Origin: Adenophora triphylla var. japonica | Taxonomy: Eukaryota > Streptophyta > Magnoliopsida > Asterales > Campanulaceae | Assembly (NCBI GenBank): GCA_022495995.1 | Contig: JAFEMH010001452.1 | Location: 74,501-138,500 of the forward strand | DNA length: 64,000 bases | Reading direction: 5' to 3' | In this document: positions 54,685 through 64,000 of the stretch, in pieces | Position numbering within the stretch: position 1 is the stretch's first letter | Layout: each line of letters begins with the position of its first letter | Notes under the pieces: model-generated | Database searches by the model: none | What the model saw: the letters and a program-made list of their open reading frames with translations, nothing else | What the model was told of the DNA's origin: nothing | Translations under genes and position numbers: made by a program

Positions 54685-57600
54685 CTCCAATAATAAATAA
54701 AAGAAAAGACTATATGCAGACTCTTATTTTCATGCTGACCCGTTAGTATGATGCAAATATTTTATGTACAGATTTTGACAAGTTAATTTAGTATTTTCTA
54801 TTTATGGGCATTTATGTAGTCACCCTAGAAATTGACGTATAAGGAAGTCACCCTAGAAATTGAATTGGGATTGAAGTTAGGGTTTAGAGAGGAGCTTTGT
54901 CTCCTAGGCTCGAGGCTAGGGTTTAGAAAGGTATTTGTCACCTAGGCTTGAGGCTAGGATTTAGAGTGGATTTTTGTTACCTAGGCTTGAGGCTAGGGTT
55001 TGGAAAGGTTTTTGTTACCTAGGCTTGAGGCTAGGGTTTAGAAAGGTATTTGTTACCTAGGGTTTAGAAAGGTATTTGTCACCTAGGCTCGAGGCTAGGG
55101 TTTTGGGAAGTATTTGTCACCTAGGCTTGAGGCTAGGGTTTAGAAAGGTATTTGTCACCTAGGCTCGAGGCTAGGGTTTTTGGGAAGTATTTGTCACCTA
55201 GGCTTGAGGCTAGGGTTTAGAAAGGTATTTGTTACCTAGGCTTGAGGCTAGGGTTTTGAGAGGTATTTGTCACCTAGGCTTGAGGCTAGGGTTTAGAGAG
55301 GTAATTCTGAGCAAGGCAATTTGAGCGGAAAGATTATGGTTTAAGCGAGGCGAGGCTGAGTAGGTGTCTATGATAGAAGATGGGATTGGTTAAGTTTGCT
55401 GTCCAGAGATAAGGGGTAGGACCGAGTCATCTTGAGAGTCACAGAGAGGCGTCTTTGATAGATTTGAAGGGTTTAAAAATTTGTGGAGACCAAAGAGTGA
55501 TTTTTGTAAAGAAGGTGCCAAGGAGGATGGCATTTTGAAAGCATGTTAATCTGATAAGGAGGCCTTATGATTGATTATGTTTCTAACTAACTCAAAGAGT
55601 TTGCCACATGCTGATCTTGATGACAAGGGATGCCCTTCTTTCTAGATATGACTTCGTTGGAGCCCTGATTTTTGTTAGAGCCCTTGGCCTTTTCTGAAGA
55701 ACCACATAGTCGACCCATTTCCGTTGAGGGGAGCCTCAATGTTTGATGAGGTGATCGTGGCGAAGCCCCAGTCGATGATGCAAAGTAAACCCGAAGGGAA
55801 TCTGGTAAAGAGAGCCTGAGAGAACAGCTTAATAAAAGCCCCAGCTTGGAGAGATTCAATGTATCCCTATTGCAGACAGATTCATCTTGTGAAGGTGATC
55901 CCTCGCTTTGAACAATAGTCAATCAGTCGCTGGATAAGACTTGGAAATGTATATGTGCAGGGGCACATTTTTCGAAGGTGGGAATGGATTTTGAATTCGT
56001 GTATGACACTCTCGCTTTTGGGTTTGAATCTTTTGGGAGAGTATAAGCATCACAAGGTGTGGAAAAGTGTATGGAAGCCCCTGCAGTCAGAAAGACAGTG
56101 TTTGGCTCTATTTTCCTATGATGTAGAAAAAGAAGACTTGTCGAGACATTTGAAGAGTTGTTTAATTCATAATTATATTTTGGTTGCTCGAGAATGGACC
56201 TCACTGATTGGTTTATCAAATTCCAATTATATAAGTAAACAAATAATGACTGCTTTGATTTGAAGCTGGAATAAGAGAGAGAAAATTGATTGATGGTGAA
56301 ATCGGGCTTGACTTTAGAAGGAGTAGGATGTTCCTTTGTTGCTTCTTTGCTCGGGCTATTACGTGATAATTGTCGTGCGGGATCTTCTTTGCATTGATCT
56401 TCTTCATGAGAAAGAGTGAAAAATAGAAAAAAGATTGGAGTGGAAGATTGGAGTGGAAGAAAAGGTGGGAATTTGACTGATTATAGCCCCTTCTATTTTT
56501 CATTCTTTCAAGTTAAGATTCGTTGTTCCTTTGTTCTCGCGTGTCTCCTTGCTTTTACCGGAGTGCCGCTGAGAGGCACGGATGCGAAGCCCCAGTGAGA
56601 CTTTTGCAGACAGTGTTTGAGGAGTCGAATGAACGAATTTCAAGAATAGGACGAGTTCCCAAACTTTGGGAGAGTGTGTAATATGCTCACGTGGGATAAC
56701 AAGTGACTCAAGATGAGAATACCGTCTGGTAGCGATTGTAGCTGGGCTTTGGGTTGCGATCGATCATTAGGTGATGCTTAATATGGCCTCTTAAAGTGAG
56801 AGGTCGGCTGGGCCTTTTGCTGAGAGGTTGGTTTGAGGGATGTGTTTGGGATCTCTAGGGTGAAGGGATTTTCTTGTTGTCGCTTCTTCAGAACCTCTAA
56901 GAGCGAGGTTAACTTTGATTTTGACGCGGTCAAGGGTGGTGATGGAATCCTCTAAAAGTGAGAGGATGGACTTTGGAATTGGTTTATGGGATTTGTCTAA
57001 GAGGGAATCTTTGTTGCTTCTTCTCGTGAGTTTGTTGTGATTTCAGCAGGTAACTTGATCACGATAGGACCTTCACTCGATGTCTCATTTTCACAACCTT
57101 TGAGATGGGAGGTTCACTTCGGAGTGATGGAGGTTTTTTTTTTTTTTTTTTGACACCCTCTTCTCGAGAAAAGCCTTCGGATTTGTTTGCTCGCGATAGC
57201 CCCTAGTGTATGCCTTAGGATGCATTTACCTTTTCCCTCTTGGGCTTGGAGGTGGTCCCTTCGAGGGAGCCCCTTGTATGAGTTTCTTTTGCATTCCGCC
57301 TTTCTTGAGCTTTGTGAGTCAGGGGAGACCCTAGTATGGGCTTCTTCCTTAGGGTTTCAAAACTTATCGATCTTGAAATGAAAGGGTATTATTTAGTGAG
57401 GATAAGGTTATGGCTTCCTATGGTGAGAGGTTCAAGCTTCAATCGCTACTGGATAGCATTCTCAAAAGAGTATTTAAAATAAATGCAAACTCATTTAACC
57501 GATTTATTAAGTAAGGCAAAATATATTCGGACCATAAGAAAGACATGTGAGCATATTCAACGAAAGCTTATCGATCAAATGGAAAATTAGAGGAGACGCG

Positions 57601-58172
57601 AGATTGGGGTGTTGGTGAGCCCCAAGTTGATATTCATGTAGCACTTGTGAAGGATAAGAACAGCCCCTTGCGCTTTCTTTGAATGGTAGTGGCGTGAGCA
57701 TCTATTCTCTAATGATGAGCAACAACGGTCTTTGTGCTTGTCTTGACCATATGGAAAGGAGGTCAAGTGGGGGAGAGTGTATTTGGGGAAGTGTATGCTT
57801 GAGAAAGTATAAAGGGTATGTACAAGGAGTGTATGAAAAGTATATGGTGGAGTATGGAGAGAGTGTATGAGAGAAGGGTGTATAGGGATGGTGTATATGA
57901 GGAAGGGACAGTGAGTTATTTACCCCAATCAAAACATTCATTTATTGTTTATTTTATTAGCCGGTGAGTTTATCAGTGAGATTAGCAACCAAGTGATAAT
58001 TATAAATAAAACAATCTTCTTGAAAGTAATGCGAGATTATGTCTCAAGTCTAGAGAGAAAGGAAAGAAAGACTCTTTTATTATTGAAGGAATTAATCTAA
58101 AGTGGACATTACATAGCCATGCCCAAAGTGGACGTAAGAAAGACATACTAGAACCTACAAGACTGAATGAAT
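54685..58172 (-). other. Non-coding interior of Tat-B
   Basis: Where pol would be expected there is none. The region has a 38-bp tandem array (54886-55300), GAAGCCCCAG segments (55750-55840), a block shared with Tat-A bounded by GCAGGGGC (55957-55964) and GCCCCTGC (56077-56084), a poly-T tract (about 57131-57151) and a GTGTAT-rich stretch (57770-57900). Confidence 0.65.
54886..55300. repeat. 38-bp tandem array after the Tat-B PMD gene
   Basis: About eleven units built from GTTTAGAAAGGTATTTG, TCACCTAGG and CTTGAGGCTAGG; CCTAG and CTAGG are inverted within each unit. Units vary at a few positions (TTAG or TTTTGG start). Confidence 0.85.
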
Positions 58173-58745
58173 CTAAATCTTTCCTCGAAGTGCGAGGACT
58201 TCTTCATCAATGAGGCCTTGGATTTTCCCTTGGTTGATCAATCTTTGAATTAAGTTCTTCAGTTGCACACATCTGTCAGTGGTATGCCCAGCGTACTTGT
58301 GGTATTTGCAGAACTTGGATGTATCCAAGTTAGCTCTCTTATTAACAGGCTTGTAATTCTCGAGCGGCTTGATCAAACTCTTTCCCACCAAAATATCGAA
58401 GAACTCACCCACGGGCATTCCTAAGTCATCAAACTGCTCCTTGTCGATCTTCTTCCCTTGGATTGAATTTGGGGGTGACTCGGGTATTGGTGCCCTTCGT
58501 TGGTTGGTGGCCATAGTAGGCATCCTGAATGAGAAATTTTGATGTGTTGAACCATAAGTGGGACCACAAGCATGTGGATGGTAGGGACTCTGGAATTGAA
58601 CAGGAGGAGGAGCTCTTCTCAAGTATTCTTGAATGTAATACAAATGGCGCTGCTCAATTTCATGTATGTCTTTGAGGAGGTTGAGCACTCCCAACTTCAT
58701 GTCTGAGACTTCTTTAAGGGCTTCAATGCTTTTCTCCAGAGACAT
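58173..58745 (-). CDS. Gag-like knuckle protein of Tat-B
   Basis: The start is taken at 58745 (MSLEKSIEALKEVSDMKLGV); the frame is open to 58847 but the extra part is hydrophobic and unlike Gag. A coiled coil (EKSIEALKEV...IHEIEQRHLYYIQEYL) is followed by a Pro-rich middle and a single knuckle FCKYHKYAGHTTDRC with a PLENYKPVN spacer before it and QLKNLIQRLINQGKI after it. This equals the second half of the Tat-A gene. No capsid domain is present. The frame of about 190 codons is intact. It may bind element RNA and rely on a helper's Gag and Pol; that is inference. Confidence 0.72.
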   Translation of the reverse strand: MSLEKSIEALKEVSDMKLGVLNLLKDIHEIEQRHLYYIQEYLRRAPPPVQFQSPYHPHACGPTYGSTHQNFSFRMPTMATNQRRAPIPESPPNSIQGKKIDKEQFDDLGMPVGEFFDILVGKSLIKPLENYKPVNKRANLDTSKFCKYHKYAGHTTDRCVQLKNLIQRLINQGKIQGLIDEEVLALRGKI

Positions 58746-58847
58746 GATGTAGAATTCTGTAAGAACATATGGCAGAGTCAAACCAATGAGTTGAATTAGG
58801 CTCATAATTAATCTTAAGGCATCCTTGAGAAAATAGTTGATCTCCAC

Positions 58848-59974
58848 AATTTGAGAATTTGACCGGGCTGAAGTTGCCTACGTAACCCTTACCATTTAAG
58901 GTACGAGTCTCAGGTCACCGTGGTTCGAGGGGGCCCCGATTGATGATACAACCAGGGTTAAGTTTTAGAGAAAGAGAGAGGATGAATGTAAAAGAGTCCG
59001 TTTGATGAAAAAGGAAGAGGACGATGACTCGATCCTTGGTCAGATATAAGTGAGGGTGATCTAGGCGAGTTAATTTGGACTTGGACGAGAGTTGGCCTTG
59101 GTTTGGCTTAGATAGGCCCTAGATGGTGATTTGGTCGAGAGAGGTTTGTCCTAGGTGGATTTTTGGCTGAAGGGTGCTAGAGATAAGGGTTCTAAACTAT
59201 TGATGGCTTTAAGGCTAAGGGAGCAGACTATGGATGGTTTAAGAGATTGAAGGATAGTTAAGCATTTTATTTACAAAAAAGCCCTCTATAGAACCTACTC
59301 TTGGTTGGAAGGGATACCCCTTTTTCGCAACTAACTAAAGGTCCTAAAGTGGTGGATCCTAACGACTAACCGTCTCATATAGACACTTAATATGATATTT
59401 ATGGGAAGTACTACAGACCTATGATAAGACAAGATCTTTTAACAAGCACTCAACCTTACATGGCACGTCCTTTAAAAGGAAATCAATTTTTTAGTGATTT
59501 TTTTCTCTCTATAGATCTTGACTTATCACTGATTCGTAGTGACTTATCATAAAGACCTTATTAATTGTCTATATGAAAAAGCTAGTCAAACCAACCGGTC
59601 ACAGGGAGTGTACTCCTAACAAAGTGGGCAACACAAGGGTTAGGTTTCAGGCTCCCACCGTGCAGCCGAAGCGCACTAATGAGTGGATGACCAAGTGAGA
59701 CTCGGAAGAGAGGCGACATGATCACCACACTTCCCGCACTTTGGCTTCTCCGATGGGTTAAGGGTATCTGTGCAGTGTGACACGGACTTTAGTGGTAGTG
59801 TGAGGCAAAAAAGTCTAATTCTTTTTAAGAGAAAAAAGAGAAATATTTTATTTTAGGAGATGCATGCATGCAATGCGACAGTTAAGAATAAAGAAAATAA
59901 AAGAAAGCAAAATATAACACCACAAAGGAAAACGAAAGTCTGACCCACTAAGTTTGAAAAAGTTTCAAAACATT
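58848..59974 (-). other. Untranslated leader of Tat-B
   Basis: It contains the second-subtype GAACTACG motif at 58861-58930 directly before the gag-like gene. The rest, including GGTTTGGCTTAGATAGG-like text near 59100, has no credible frame. Confidence 0.6.
58861..58930 (-). other. Structured GAACTACG motif, Tat-B copy 2 (second subtype)
   Basis: GTTGCCTACGTAACCCTTACC, TTTAAGGTACGAGTC and AGGTCACCGTGGTTCG on the + strand, here broken for length. CCTT pairs with AAGG, and CTACG with CGTGG by one wobble. Confidence 0.6.
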
Positions 59975-59992
59975 TCCCCAGCAGAGTCGCCA
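59975..59992 (-). other. Primer-binding site of Tat-B
   Basis: The minus strand reads TGGCGACTCTGCTGGGGA next to the 5' LTR. It is identical to the Tat-1 site and one base different from Tat-A. Confidence 0.9.
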
Positions 59993-59993
59993 C

Positions 59994-61085
59994 TGTGAAT
60001 ACCCCGTCCCGATGCAACGCGCATTCGGATGTTTTAAAATTAGTAATCATGTAAAGTCAGATCGAAATGGGATATTCATTAAGTGACACTCGCTTTAAAC
60101 CATATTAAAAATATTAGTTTAATTTTGAGAGTCGCCACGCCGCTTTGATATAGCCCAAAGCATTGAAAAAAGGCTAAAGATGTGATTGGGTTCGGGGGTC
60201 AAGTTACAACAGAAGAAGAAACACTATCACTCCTATTGCCCGACGGATCGGTCTTTCTAGCATGTGGGGTGTTGGTTGTGTGTGGTGTTTACAGGAATAG
60301 ATAGAAGAAGCGGGATCATGCATAAGGAGGAGGGGAGAGAAAGAATTAATTGATGATCACACCCTAGAACCTTTGATTTAGGCCCTCGGAAGGTGCACTA
60401 ATCAATGTTCATCCTTGGGGAATTGTTGATCATGGGATGATTATTACTAAGGTGGAAGGAAAGAAATAGTTCCTAGATCCATCGGGTTTCTTGGACGAAA
60501 CCTTAGATCATCCTCGGCTATGCATATAAATATATTAAAATAGTCCTAAATCTAGCATAAAGGCACAATTAAAACATATTAAACATGCAAGTAAACAGCA
60601 ATAATAATAATAAAGGACGGAATAAAAGACTTACCAATTGTAGCAAGGCTTTGGGATTCGAATCTAGCAAGATTCGAAGAATATTGAGAGATGTACGGAA
60701 GGGAGAATCAAGTATATTCTTGACTTCTCCGTGAGAAAACTGTGTCTTGAAAATGGGTACCGAGTGCACGTATTTATAGTGCTTCGGGAAATGGGCTGGA
60801 CCGAGGAAAGGGTCGATCGGCCCAAATAATAAGGGTCGATCGGCACAATCAAGGAAGGGTCGATCGGCGCTAATAATAAGGGTCGATCGGCACTAATAAA
60901 AAGAGGCGATCGACACTAATAAAAAGAGTCGATCGGCACTTCTTCCTGACGTACTTTCCACGCTAACTGCTGACGGCGGAGGGAATAAAAAGATTAACAA
61001 ATTAATTAGGGCTTTTGGTCAACCCTAATTAAATCAGCCCAACACATTAAATGGGAATACCCTTTTTTAGGACCGGGTACTAACA
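59994..61085 (-). repeat. Tat-B 5' LTR (right copy)
   Basis: Same length as the left copy and nearly identical. PBS-like core 60128-60143, hairpin 60240-60251, TATA box at about 60771-60779, palindromes at about 60830-60945. TACCC follows at 61086-61090. Confidence 0.95.
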
Positions 61086-61090
61086 TACCC

Positions 61091-61713
61091 TTGTAGATCC
61101 ACTACCAATACACCAAGTTAGGTGTATTGGCCTTCAATTCAGCTTCTGGACGTGGATCGAACACATGTGGAGTGCTAACCTTACAGATCTTCAATAGCTT
61201 GGGTTATAGAAAGGTAGGTAGGGTGAATTGGATGAGAGAGAGGTAGAATTGAGGTAGGATTGGTTGGGTTTTTGTGTAGAAGGAGGAGAGAGATTGGTTC
61301 TGGGGGGATTTTGATAGAGTGACGTTAGGAGGGAAAGCTGGGATCCATTTCTAAGAGGGGGAGGGTCTTATTTATAGGCAGCAGTTAGTGGCCTCAAGGT
61401 GTCGCACGACCTCACGTAGCCACTTTCTAGGCCTCGAGTTGTCGCATGACACAAGGTGGCTCAACTGCTTTTGGCGCCAAAACCAGATTCTGGAACCTTC
61501 AGGGAAAATACCCAAAAAGTCCAAAAAGGTTTTATTCCCAAGAGGTCCTTTGGCATGAGTAAAGTACCAAAAGGTACTTCCTTCACGAGAAACTTATGAA
61601 ATGTTTTCAGAAGTCTCGGGATAGGCTGGGAATTTACCAAAACGCCCCTTAATGCAATTTCATTGTATTAAAATGCATCTAAAAGGGTTGCGAATTGGAT
61701 TGGCGTACTTACA
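61091..61713 (-). repeat. Tat-C 3' LTR, right part
   Basis: It continues the Tat-C LTR after Tat-B and ends GGCGTACTTACA. It has a TATA box (TATAAATAAG on the minus strand, about 61368-61377) and degenerate GTGTCGCACGAC and TTGTCGCATGACAC palindromes at about 61400-61452, upstream of TATA in the sense direction. Confidence 0.82.
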
Positions 61714-61760
61714 GAGCCCCTCGGCAACGTCACTTTTGGAAAAAGTGGGGTTGTCGATAA
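61714..61760 (-). other. Polypurine tract and 35-nt stem-loop of Tat-C
   Basis: GAGCCCCT is followed by outer arms CGGCAAC (61722-61728) and GTTGTCG (61750-61756). Inner arms CACTTTT and AAAAGTG pair perfectly around loop GGA. Confidence 0.78.
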
Positions 61761-61826
61761 AATAAGACCCAATCCCAATGAGCATCAAGGGATAAGGCAA
61801 CGGGATAGAAGGTGAATCTGGGGAAT

Positions 61827-61905
61827 CGGATGGTTGGACCTTTCTGAGAAAGGATTCCTATGTATCCCTTGAAAAGGGAATCAAGCCAAATCGTAGTTCG
61901 GAATT
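61827..61905 (-). other. Structured GAACTACG motif, Tat-C copy 1
   Basis: ACCTTTCTGAGAAAGG, then CCTATGTATCCCTT, AAGGGAATCAAGCC and AATCGTAGTTCGGAA on the + strand. CCCTT/AAGGG extends the inner stem compared with Tat-A. Confidence 0.65.
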
Positions 61906-62151
61906 ACCAAAATTGACTACAAGCAAGAAAGGGTTAGAGATATGTCTTCATAACTTTGCTGTGTTTACCTGTGAGACTATCTTGAGGGGTCGGTACTACT
62001 GCGGTTGGCTAGTAGCTGCCTTTGGTGCCAGGTTGTAGCTGCCGGAGGGTCCTATGCTGCAACTTTTTTGGCGAATAGCTGCCGGCGGGTCTCATGCTAT
62101 CGCTGTTTGACGGGTTGTAGCTGCCGGCGGGTCTCATGTTGCAACTGGTCT

Positions 62152-62570
62152 TTGGGGATAAGTATAGCTGCCAGGGGTCTCACGCTATTGCTTTCCTGCT
62201 CTTTGGGGATAAGTATAGCTGCCAGGGGTCTCACGCTACTGCTTTCCTGCTCTTTTGGGGATAAGTATAGCTGCCAGGGCTCTCACGCTACTGCTTTCCT
62301 GCTCTTTGGGGATAAGTATAGCTGCCAGGGGTCTCACTCTACTGTTTTCTTGCTCTTTTGGGGATAAGTATAGCTGCCAGGGGTCTCACGCTACTGCTTT
62401 CCTGCTCTTTTGGGGATAAGTATAGCTGCCAGGGGTCTCACGCTACTGCTTTCCTGCTCTTTTGGGGATAAGTATAGCTGCCAGGGGTCTCACGCTACTG
62501 CTTTCCTGCTCTTTTTGGGGATAAGTATAGCTGCCAGGGGTCTCACGCTACTCCTTTCCTGCTTTTTTGT
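62152..62570. repeat. 53-bp tandem array in Tat-C
   Basis: Eight units of GGGGATAAGTATAGCTGCC, AGGGGTCTCACGCTACTGC and TTTCCTGCTCTTTT. TAGC and GCTA are inverted within the unit. Related words continue in a decayed form to about 63280. Confidence 0.88.
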
Positions 62571-63625
62571 GGATGCCAAAGGGACTCATACCACTTTGTT
62601 GGTATCGGGTAGCTGCCAGGGAACTCACGCTACTTCTTTTGCTTCTATTTTTCGTGGATTCCAAAGGGACTCATACCACTTATTTTGCTCTGTTTGGGGA
62701 TAAGTGTAGTTGTCGGGGGACTCACGCTACTGCTTTCCTTTTGTAGTTTACCGGTTTTGTTGTTGGACGGTCTTTGTTGACTGTTGACTCTTGTGTCCCG
62801 AGCTTTGCTTGGTAAGCCGGGGACTCTGCTTTTGTCTGTGCTTCGAGGCTACTGATCTTTGGAACTTTTGCTTGGTAAGCCAGGGACTCTGCTTTCTGGG
62901 GAGTTGGCTTTTGCTTGTGCTTTGAGGCCATTGATCTTAGAACTTTGCTTGCATATGGAGCAGGTTCCTTTTGGTGCTTTGGGGCCACTGATCTTAGAAT
63001 TTTGCTTGCATATGGAGAAGGTTCCTTTTGGTGCTTTGGGGCCACTGATCTTGTTGCGCTCTGCTTGGGAGACTAACATAGATATGGACTTTTTGCCATG
63101 GTTTTGTCTGAGGGCCGGTCTTTGAGGCTCGGTGATGCTCAGTTGGCTATTGTACCTACGAGGGTGGATGTGGCTGCCGGAGGGTCTTAGGCTATAACTG
63201 CTTGTTGGGAGGTAGCTGTCTAGGGTCTCATGCTACCATTGATCTTGCTGGGAAGGTTGTGGCTGCCGGAAGGACCTCTACCACTTGTAAATGCTCACTG
63301 GGTGGCCATTCACGGGAAGGTCTTTGCACAATAGGCTTTTGAAGTCGTCGAGCCCGGTGAGCATTATTACTTGGATTCTTGTGGCAGCTGGGGCTCTTTT
63401 CTTTGACAAGCATTATTTGAGGACTGAGGCTACCACTTGTTGACGTTTGCTGGGGAGATTGACAGATGCGGACTCTTTGTCTCGATTTATCATGCAAAAT
63501 AGGCTTTTGAAGTCGCCGAGAGTGGTGAGCCTTGTTGCTTGGATACTGGGGCAGCTGGAGCTCTTTTTCTTGACAATCATTGTTTGAAGACTGGGGCAAC
63601 TGGAGCTCTTTCATATGATGCCGGT

Positions 63626-63704
63626 GAGATCGGATGGCTGGACCTTTGGAGAAAGGATTCCTACGTATCCCTTAAAAAGGGAATCAAGCCAAATCGTAGT
63701 TCTG
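63626..63704 (-). other. Structured GAACTACG motif, Tat-C copy 2
   Basis: GGACCTTTGGAGAAAGG, CCTACGTATCCCTT, AAGGGAATCAAGCC and ATCGTAGTTC on the + strand. CTACG/CGTAG and CCCTT/AAGGG are both perfect. Confidence 0.68.
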
Positions 63705-64000
63705 GGCCTTATGAAGATAATAAAGGCGGGGTTTGCTACCTGCAGGGTTTGGAATCTCTGTCCAAGATTGTGATTCGAGGGGCATTCCTCATGACCACAT
63801 TACGATCACATGATTATTGTACTCTGCGGGGGAGACACAACACTCTAGGCACTTTGCACTTTATTAGACTCTTTGCTTATGCATTATTAATCTTTTGTTG
63901 CACAAGTCCATCTCAGCTGGGGATGGAAGGGAAGTGAGGGTTTTACACGGCTTAATGAGCGGATGTGTAGATAGCCATTATGCTATGAGGGGTCGTGTAT

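Larger units (their letters stand above)
49744..61085 (-). mobile_element. Tat-B: non-autonomous Tat-type element with an intact-looking antisense PMD gene
   Basis: Two LTRs of 1092 bp each (49744-50835 and 59994-61085) differ at few sites. The PBS beside the right LTR sets the minus orientation. The interior has a gag-like knuckle gene (58173-58745, minus), a four-exon PMD gene on the opposite strand (52335-54684, plus), two tandem arrays flanking that gene, and long non-coding stretches. No protease, RT, RNase H or integrase is seen. It is the same architecture as Tat-A, although the two are diverged, which suggests an established lineage of pol-less elements. Confidence 0.88.
294..64000 (+). 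mobile_element. Tat-1: Ty3/gypsy Tat-lineage LTR retrotransposon, nested and truncated by the window
   Basis: This element has a 5' LTR, primer-binding site, leader, gag remnant, protease, RT, RNase H, second (archaeal-type) RNase H and integrase on the + strand. A DUF7745-like gene and a plant mobile domain gene follow on the opposite strand. The dual RNase H and the TGGCGACTC primer-binding site are hallmarks of the Tat lineage. Tat-1 sequence occupies 294-9023, 33260-37487 and 46901-47645; between these lie SIRE, Tekay and Tat-C. Joining the flanks of SIRE at the TAGAC duplication continues the integrase frame, and joining the flanks of Tekay at CAAAG continues the mobile-domain gene. The 3' LTR is not in the window. 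Many stops and frameshifts make pol inactive. Confidence 0.9.
47646..64000 (-). mobile_element. Tat-C: Tat-type LTR element, truncated by the window end
   Basis: Its left (3') LTR is 47646-49743 plus 61091-61713, split by Tat-B. The internal part begins at 61714 with AGCCCCTCGGCAACG, the polypurine and stem-loop signature shared with Tat-A and Tat-B, so the element reads on the minus strand and continues beyond 64000. No coding region appears in the first 2.3 kb of its interior. Confidence 0.8.
61761..64000 (-). other. Interior of Tat-C, non-coding so far
   Basis: Two GAACTACG-type motifs (61827-61905 and 63626-63704) enclose tandem and dispersed repeats: eight 53-bp units (62152-62570), then looser AGCTGCCGG...CTCATGCTACC and TTTTGCTTGCATATGGAG repeats. 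Frames in this stretch come from the repeats. No gene seen. Confidence 0.6.

Noticed and set aside
62005..62703. Frames rich in Ser/Cys/Leu repeats
   Set aside because: They arise from the 53-bp tandem units, whose length shifts the frame from unit to unit.

Overview
The window is nuclear DNA of a flowering plant and consists of nested transposable elements. I see no host gene, rRNA, tRNA or CRISPR array. The evidence is Ty3/gypsy Tat and Tekay, Ty1/copia SIRE and CACTA coding sequence, LTRs with primer-binding sites, and exact 5-bp target duplications at four insertions. The species cannot be named from the sequence.

Layout. Positions 1-293 are the end of an old Tat reverse transcriptase. 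It is broken by a second Tat element (here Tat-1, + strand) whose 5' LTR is 294-1620. Tat-1 runs through leader, gag/protease, reverse transcriptase, two RNase H domains and integrase (2950-9023). It resumes at 33260-37487 and 46901-47645 with two antisense accessory genes, and its 3' end lies beyond the window. Three elements sit in Tat-1: a SIRE copia element (9024-33259, - strand, duplication TAGAC), a Tekay chromovirus (37488-46900, + strand, CAAAG) and another Tat-type element (Tat-C, from 47646 past 64000, - strand). Inside these lie Tat-A in the SIRE integrase (15736-29354, - strand, GTGTG), Tat-B in the LTR of Tat-C (49744-61085, - strand, TACCC), and a CACTA fragment in Tekay (38969-40721).

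Tat-A and Tat-B have LTRs, primer-binding and polypurine sites and a gag-like knuckle protein, but no pol. Both, like Tat-1, carry an antisense plant mobile domain (PMD) gene. The Tat-B copy (52335-54684) looks intact: four exons, three phase-0 introns and about 686 codons. The same intron positions are visible in Tat-1 and, for the first two, in Tat-A.

The most interesting signal is a shared non-coding architecture in the Tat-type elements: (i) family-specific CG-centred palindromes upstream of the LTR TATA box, with second copies inside the element, upstream of an antisense gene in two of three cases; (ii) a 35-nt stem-loop of identical geometry and changing sequence beside the polypurine tract of Tat-A, Tat-B and Tat-C; (iii) a repeated structured motif around GAACTACG...CGTAGG, at least eight copies; (iv) a small covarying hairpin and a PBS-like core in U5. 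With the antisense PMD gene and a WRKY-core tandem array before it in Tat-B, this suggests that non-autonomous Tat elements keep a cis/trans regulatory kit instead of pol. That reading is inference.

Pol genes of Tat-1, SIRE and Tekay are disabled by stops and frameshifts. The Tat-1 stops are only TAG or TGA, as expected from cytosine deamination in silenced DNA.
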